38,017 bases of DNA from a virus: IMG/VR virus record IMGVR_UViG_3300043548_000309, positions 1-38,017 of that record, one strand, 5' to 3'. This document shows positions 37,001-38,017 of the stretch, in pieces. The notes under the pieces were generated by a model. It saw only the letters and a program-made list of their open reading frames with translations. It did no database searches and was not told where the DNA came from. The position numbers were made by a program, and so were the translations under genes. Numbering within the stretch: the stretch's first letter is position 1; each line of letters opens with the position of its first letter.

Positions 37001-38017
37001 CCGCACAAAGTGGACAAGTTTAGCCTGGACAAAATCGGAACCGGCGAAGGAGCGCAGGCTTATGGGTGGGGGCTGTATTTTGCACAAGCAAAAGCGGTTG
37101 GAGAAGGATACCGAGATCAACTCGGCGGCATTCGGTTGATGACCGCAGACGGGCAGATGGCAGACAACATTGTGTCTACACCGGGGGCGAAAAAAATACT
37201 CAAAGAAGCTCGGGCTTTTTGGAAGCAAACAAAATCGCTTGATGGTTTTGTAAAACAATTGGAGTCATCAAAATCCCAATCAAAGGTTTGGGCAGCGCAA
37301 GGCGATAATGTCGAATCCAACTCGCAATATGTAAAAGATGTAGACGAGGTTTTGTCAGCAATTAAAGACACAACCCCAACCCCAACCGGCAACCTCTACA
37401 CCGTTGAACTCGATGTCGAACCCGAAGACCTGCTCGACTGGGACAAGCCAATAATTCAGCAGTCACGATCAGTCTTCAAACGCTTGCGAGAAAGTGAATT
37501 CACAAAAGCATTGACTGGATCGTATGGAGACAAAACAGCAGGAGAATTTTACACGCAGCTTTCCAACATCAATGGGGGAAAACAGCAAGCCTCACAAGTA
37601 TTGAGCGAGGCAGGCATCCCCGGCATCCGCTACCTCGACGGCGGCAGTCGCTCGGTCAATGCTACAGACGACCGGCTTTTAGAACTTGCCGAGAAAAACA
37701 ACGGCAACAAGGAAGCCGCCGTCGATGAGTTCATGCGAAGTGTCTATGACACTCCAAAGGCCAAGGAGAAAATGCGAAACGACCTTCTTCGCAACTTTCC
37801 AGAACGCACATACAACTATGTCGCCTTCGACGAGAACCTCATTCGCATCACCGAGGAGAACGGAAACCGCATCCCCGCATCGCAAGCTCTTGCCGGATCA
37901 GCCACCGGCGTTGCTGTTGAAAATGGCCGCGCATATTCCCCAATAGTCCGTGACCTCTTGCAGCGCCGAGCCGCAGGCGAAGACATTCCGCGATCCGTAA
38001 TCGACCAAGCCATCAGC
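34100..38017 (+). CDS. Giant polyvalent virion protein, N-terminal part (continues at base 1)
   Basis: Start of the 3,128-residue protein; the frame has no stop to the window end and continues at 2-5596. N-terminal 350 residues are helical and acidic; a hydrophobic, Gly/Ala-rich segment (about 400-440, LSGSIPLMGATAVNPYLGVLAY) precedes a further one (LPLALIGGGVATY). Around residue 788 the segment DAFEEINHVF resembles a zincin active site with the first His lost. Residues about 960-1245 form an ADP-ribosyltransferase-like (ART-PolyVal-type) domain: FHGTPHKVDKFS, GTGEGAQAYGWGLYFA, GIPGIRYLDGGSR, NYVAFDENLI. ATG 34100 follows the gp15-like stop by 3 bp without Shine-Dalgarno. The protein occupies the T7 gp16 slot. 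Confidence 0.9.
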   Translation, partial: MTSLIDDETATRFYNEIDNAPEEDRQQMADALLAWGEEKQSREREETDTHFSKLFTDDSYYQQINDNDPALSEALDPEATAKRASIHAYLEHQLNRPIDAANFEPERDAFAMQAFGQKKLNDGQLFDYIRGDYDWQKQRTEAINDLHMQSVGKAIADSQLGQTRPFVDGMTEVFNQWQQKYPELVDGKNDAAFLSQGYKLYYDTINDLDTVRPQASKALSTLTSFTQGNATDEDMQSLANDFVGAPPEDRQKIYKYVTLAAQAGQIDRAGIEQFAINMGQAFTRGFDFVPQGTLQIQEAGVNDVLQKVKSGQKVLVPQNGDITKATVAEQTPKAQVLAQAPTVGMFATPQDGYREATPEEADQFTSYATNAMESFKVVRELRNVAKTGVDPIRPVLEEKSFWGTAERGAYGLSGSIPLMGATAVNPYLGVLAYQATEYDRIMLENPEINPQFAQGLALVEGAANAAIDRVQLSSLSGRLPMFGRYLDRIASNGVRRTVKIGANVVEQNLQEGAQDFIAPVLETAVAALREDMPDKDFGKLLNEWGGQRAETFFATLPLALIGGGVATYRDIKNPSAELNATKLRMAGFGKDQVTFIQRAENPEEYDARIQMEWEKRTSENIKAGEQEVLNTIEKARTPGELDARIERVTAPDGSEDIVVTSPDGRELLRTKSEQAALEAVRQHNEAQLINERNAVSDMVDYFRAQDPANVATIEAPRTVQQELDRLTEAGDSKGIANLNERIRFASIPEGSDLTTYNILGEANVETTAEGVFRGVIKLRENSRPEDAFEEINHVFVRKALAEGRTDLDSLRGWLNQTSEATGETYATETETDIIENIAKVGMDYAAGRIEETSLPASFVDYIKRMLQVFKETMARAIKLKDAFATGKIDSNFESFLAESVGLNQQTMVDTTRERASGDIITDGGQMLMDFSIGSRASAVSTDTPSIRASNATITGPANYSIGAFHGTPHKVDKFSLDKIGTGEGAQAYGWGLYFAQAKAVGEGYRDQLGGIRLMTADGQMADNIVSTPGAKKILKEARAFWKQTKSLDGFVKQLESSKSQSKVWAAQGDNVESNSQYVKDVDEVLSAIKDTTPTPTGNLYTVELDVEPEDLLDWDKPIIQQSRSVFKRLRESEFTKALTGSYGDKTAGEFYTQLSNINGGKQQASQVLSEAGIPGIRYLDGGSRSVNATDDRLLELAEKNNGNKEAAVDEFMRSVYDTPKAKEKMRNDLLRNFPERTYNYVAFDENLIRITEENGNRIPASQALAGSATGVAVENGRAYSPIVRDLLQRRAAGEDIPRSVIDQAIS
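36911..36928 (+). other. Decayed copy of the 15-bp motif inside the giant gene
   Basis: GCAGTTTCGACTGATACT differs at 2 of 18 positions from GCAGTTTTGACTGATACC, the form at 13051-13068 and 19089-19105. It codes for AVSTDT in the linker between the zincin-like part and the ART-like domain, i.e. exactly at a domain boundary. Confidence 0.5.
37891..38017. repeat. 127-bp terminal overlap, right copy
   Basis: Identical to bases 1-127; see the left copy. Collapsing the two gives a circle of 37,890 bp with a continuous giant reading frame. Confidence 0.95.

Overview
The window is a complete, circular genome of a temperate, short-tailed (podovirus-like, T7-type architecture) phage. The first and last 127 bases are identical (1-127 = 37891-38017) and one reading frame runs uninterrupted across that junction, so the real molecule is about 37,890 bp and the ends are where an assembler cut a circle. 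Every convincing gene is on the + strand, packed with 1-20 bp overlaps. The host is not identifiable from the sequence alone. A lipoprotein signal in the lysis cassette and cell-wall hydrolases suggest a Gram-negative, moderately GC-rich bacterium. Many genes start without a Shine-Dalgarno sequence behind A/C-rich leaders, while others (RecT partner, helicase loader, capsid, gp14-like) have good ones.

Layout. 34100 to 5596 through the junction: one 3,128-residue polyvalent protein in the place of the largest T7 ejection protein, with an ADP-ribosyltransferase-like domain, a degenerate zincin-like segment and polyvalent-type modules. 5597-6592: lysis cassette (holin-like, lipoprotein, C44/H117 endolysin). 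6554-6817: attP, made of the 3' half of a tRNA-Ser(CGA) gene flanked by paired GGCACT repeats, followed by a tyrosine integrase (6817-7815). 7819-9236: small genes, including two ribbon-helix-helix-like proteins with a twice-used 13-bp palindrome as likely operator, an excisionase-like HTH protein and three small membrane proteins. 9320-14458: recombination and replication (RecT-like annealing protein, Fe-S RecB/Cas4-like nuclease, DUF1376-type initiator carrying iteron-like repeats inside its gene, DnaC-like loader, SSB-like protein, RusA-like resolvase with a frame disturbance). 14513-21152: packaging and head (TerS, TerL, portal, Bbp19-like, scaffold, tRNA-Met(CAU), major capsid). 21227-30851: tail tube and fibres, including an unusual run of four tail-tubular-A modules over two ORFs divided by one in-frame TAA. 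30844-34096: GNAT-like protein and gp14-/gp15-like internal virion proteins.

The most striking unexplained signal is a 15-bp asymmetric sequence, TTTTGACTGATACCA. It occurs seven times in sense orientation in the short gaps before the lysis, ssb, terS, portal, scaffold and capsid units and after the tRNA, once in antisense inside a gene just before a small virion-type gene, and once as a decayed copy at a domain boundary inside the giant gene. It behaves like the start-associated sequences or stoperators of other temperate phages but matches neither. With no CI-like repressor and no leftward gene visible, this motif and the RHH/palindrome circuit are the best candidates for an undescribed regulatory system.

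Working together: the integrase and Xis-like protein move the genome in and out of tRNA-Ser. RHH proteins likely set the lysogenic state. The initiator, loader, SSB and RecT/nuclease pair drive replication and recombination. TerS/TerL, portal, scaffold and capsid build heads, TTPA/TTPB and fibres the tail, and gp14-, gp15- and giant gp16-like proteins are the expected ejected core.
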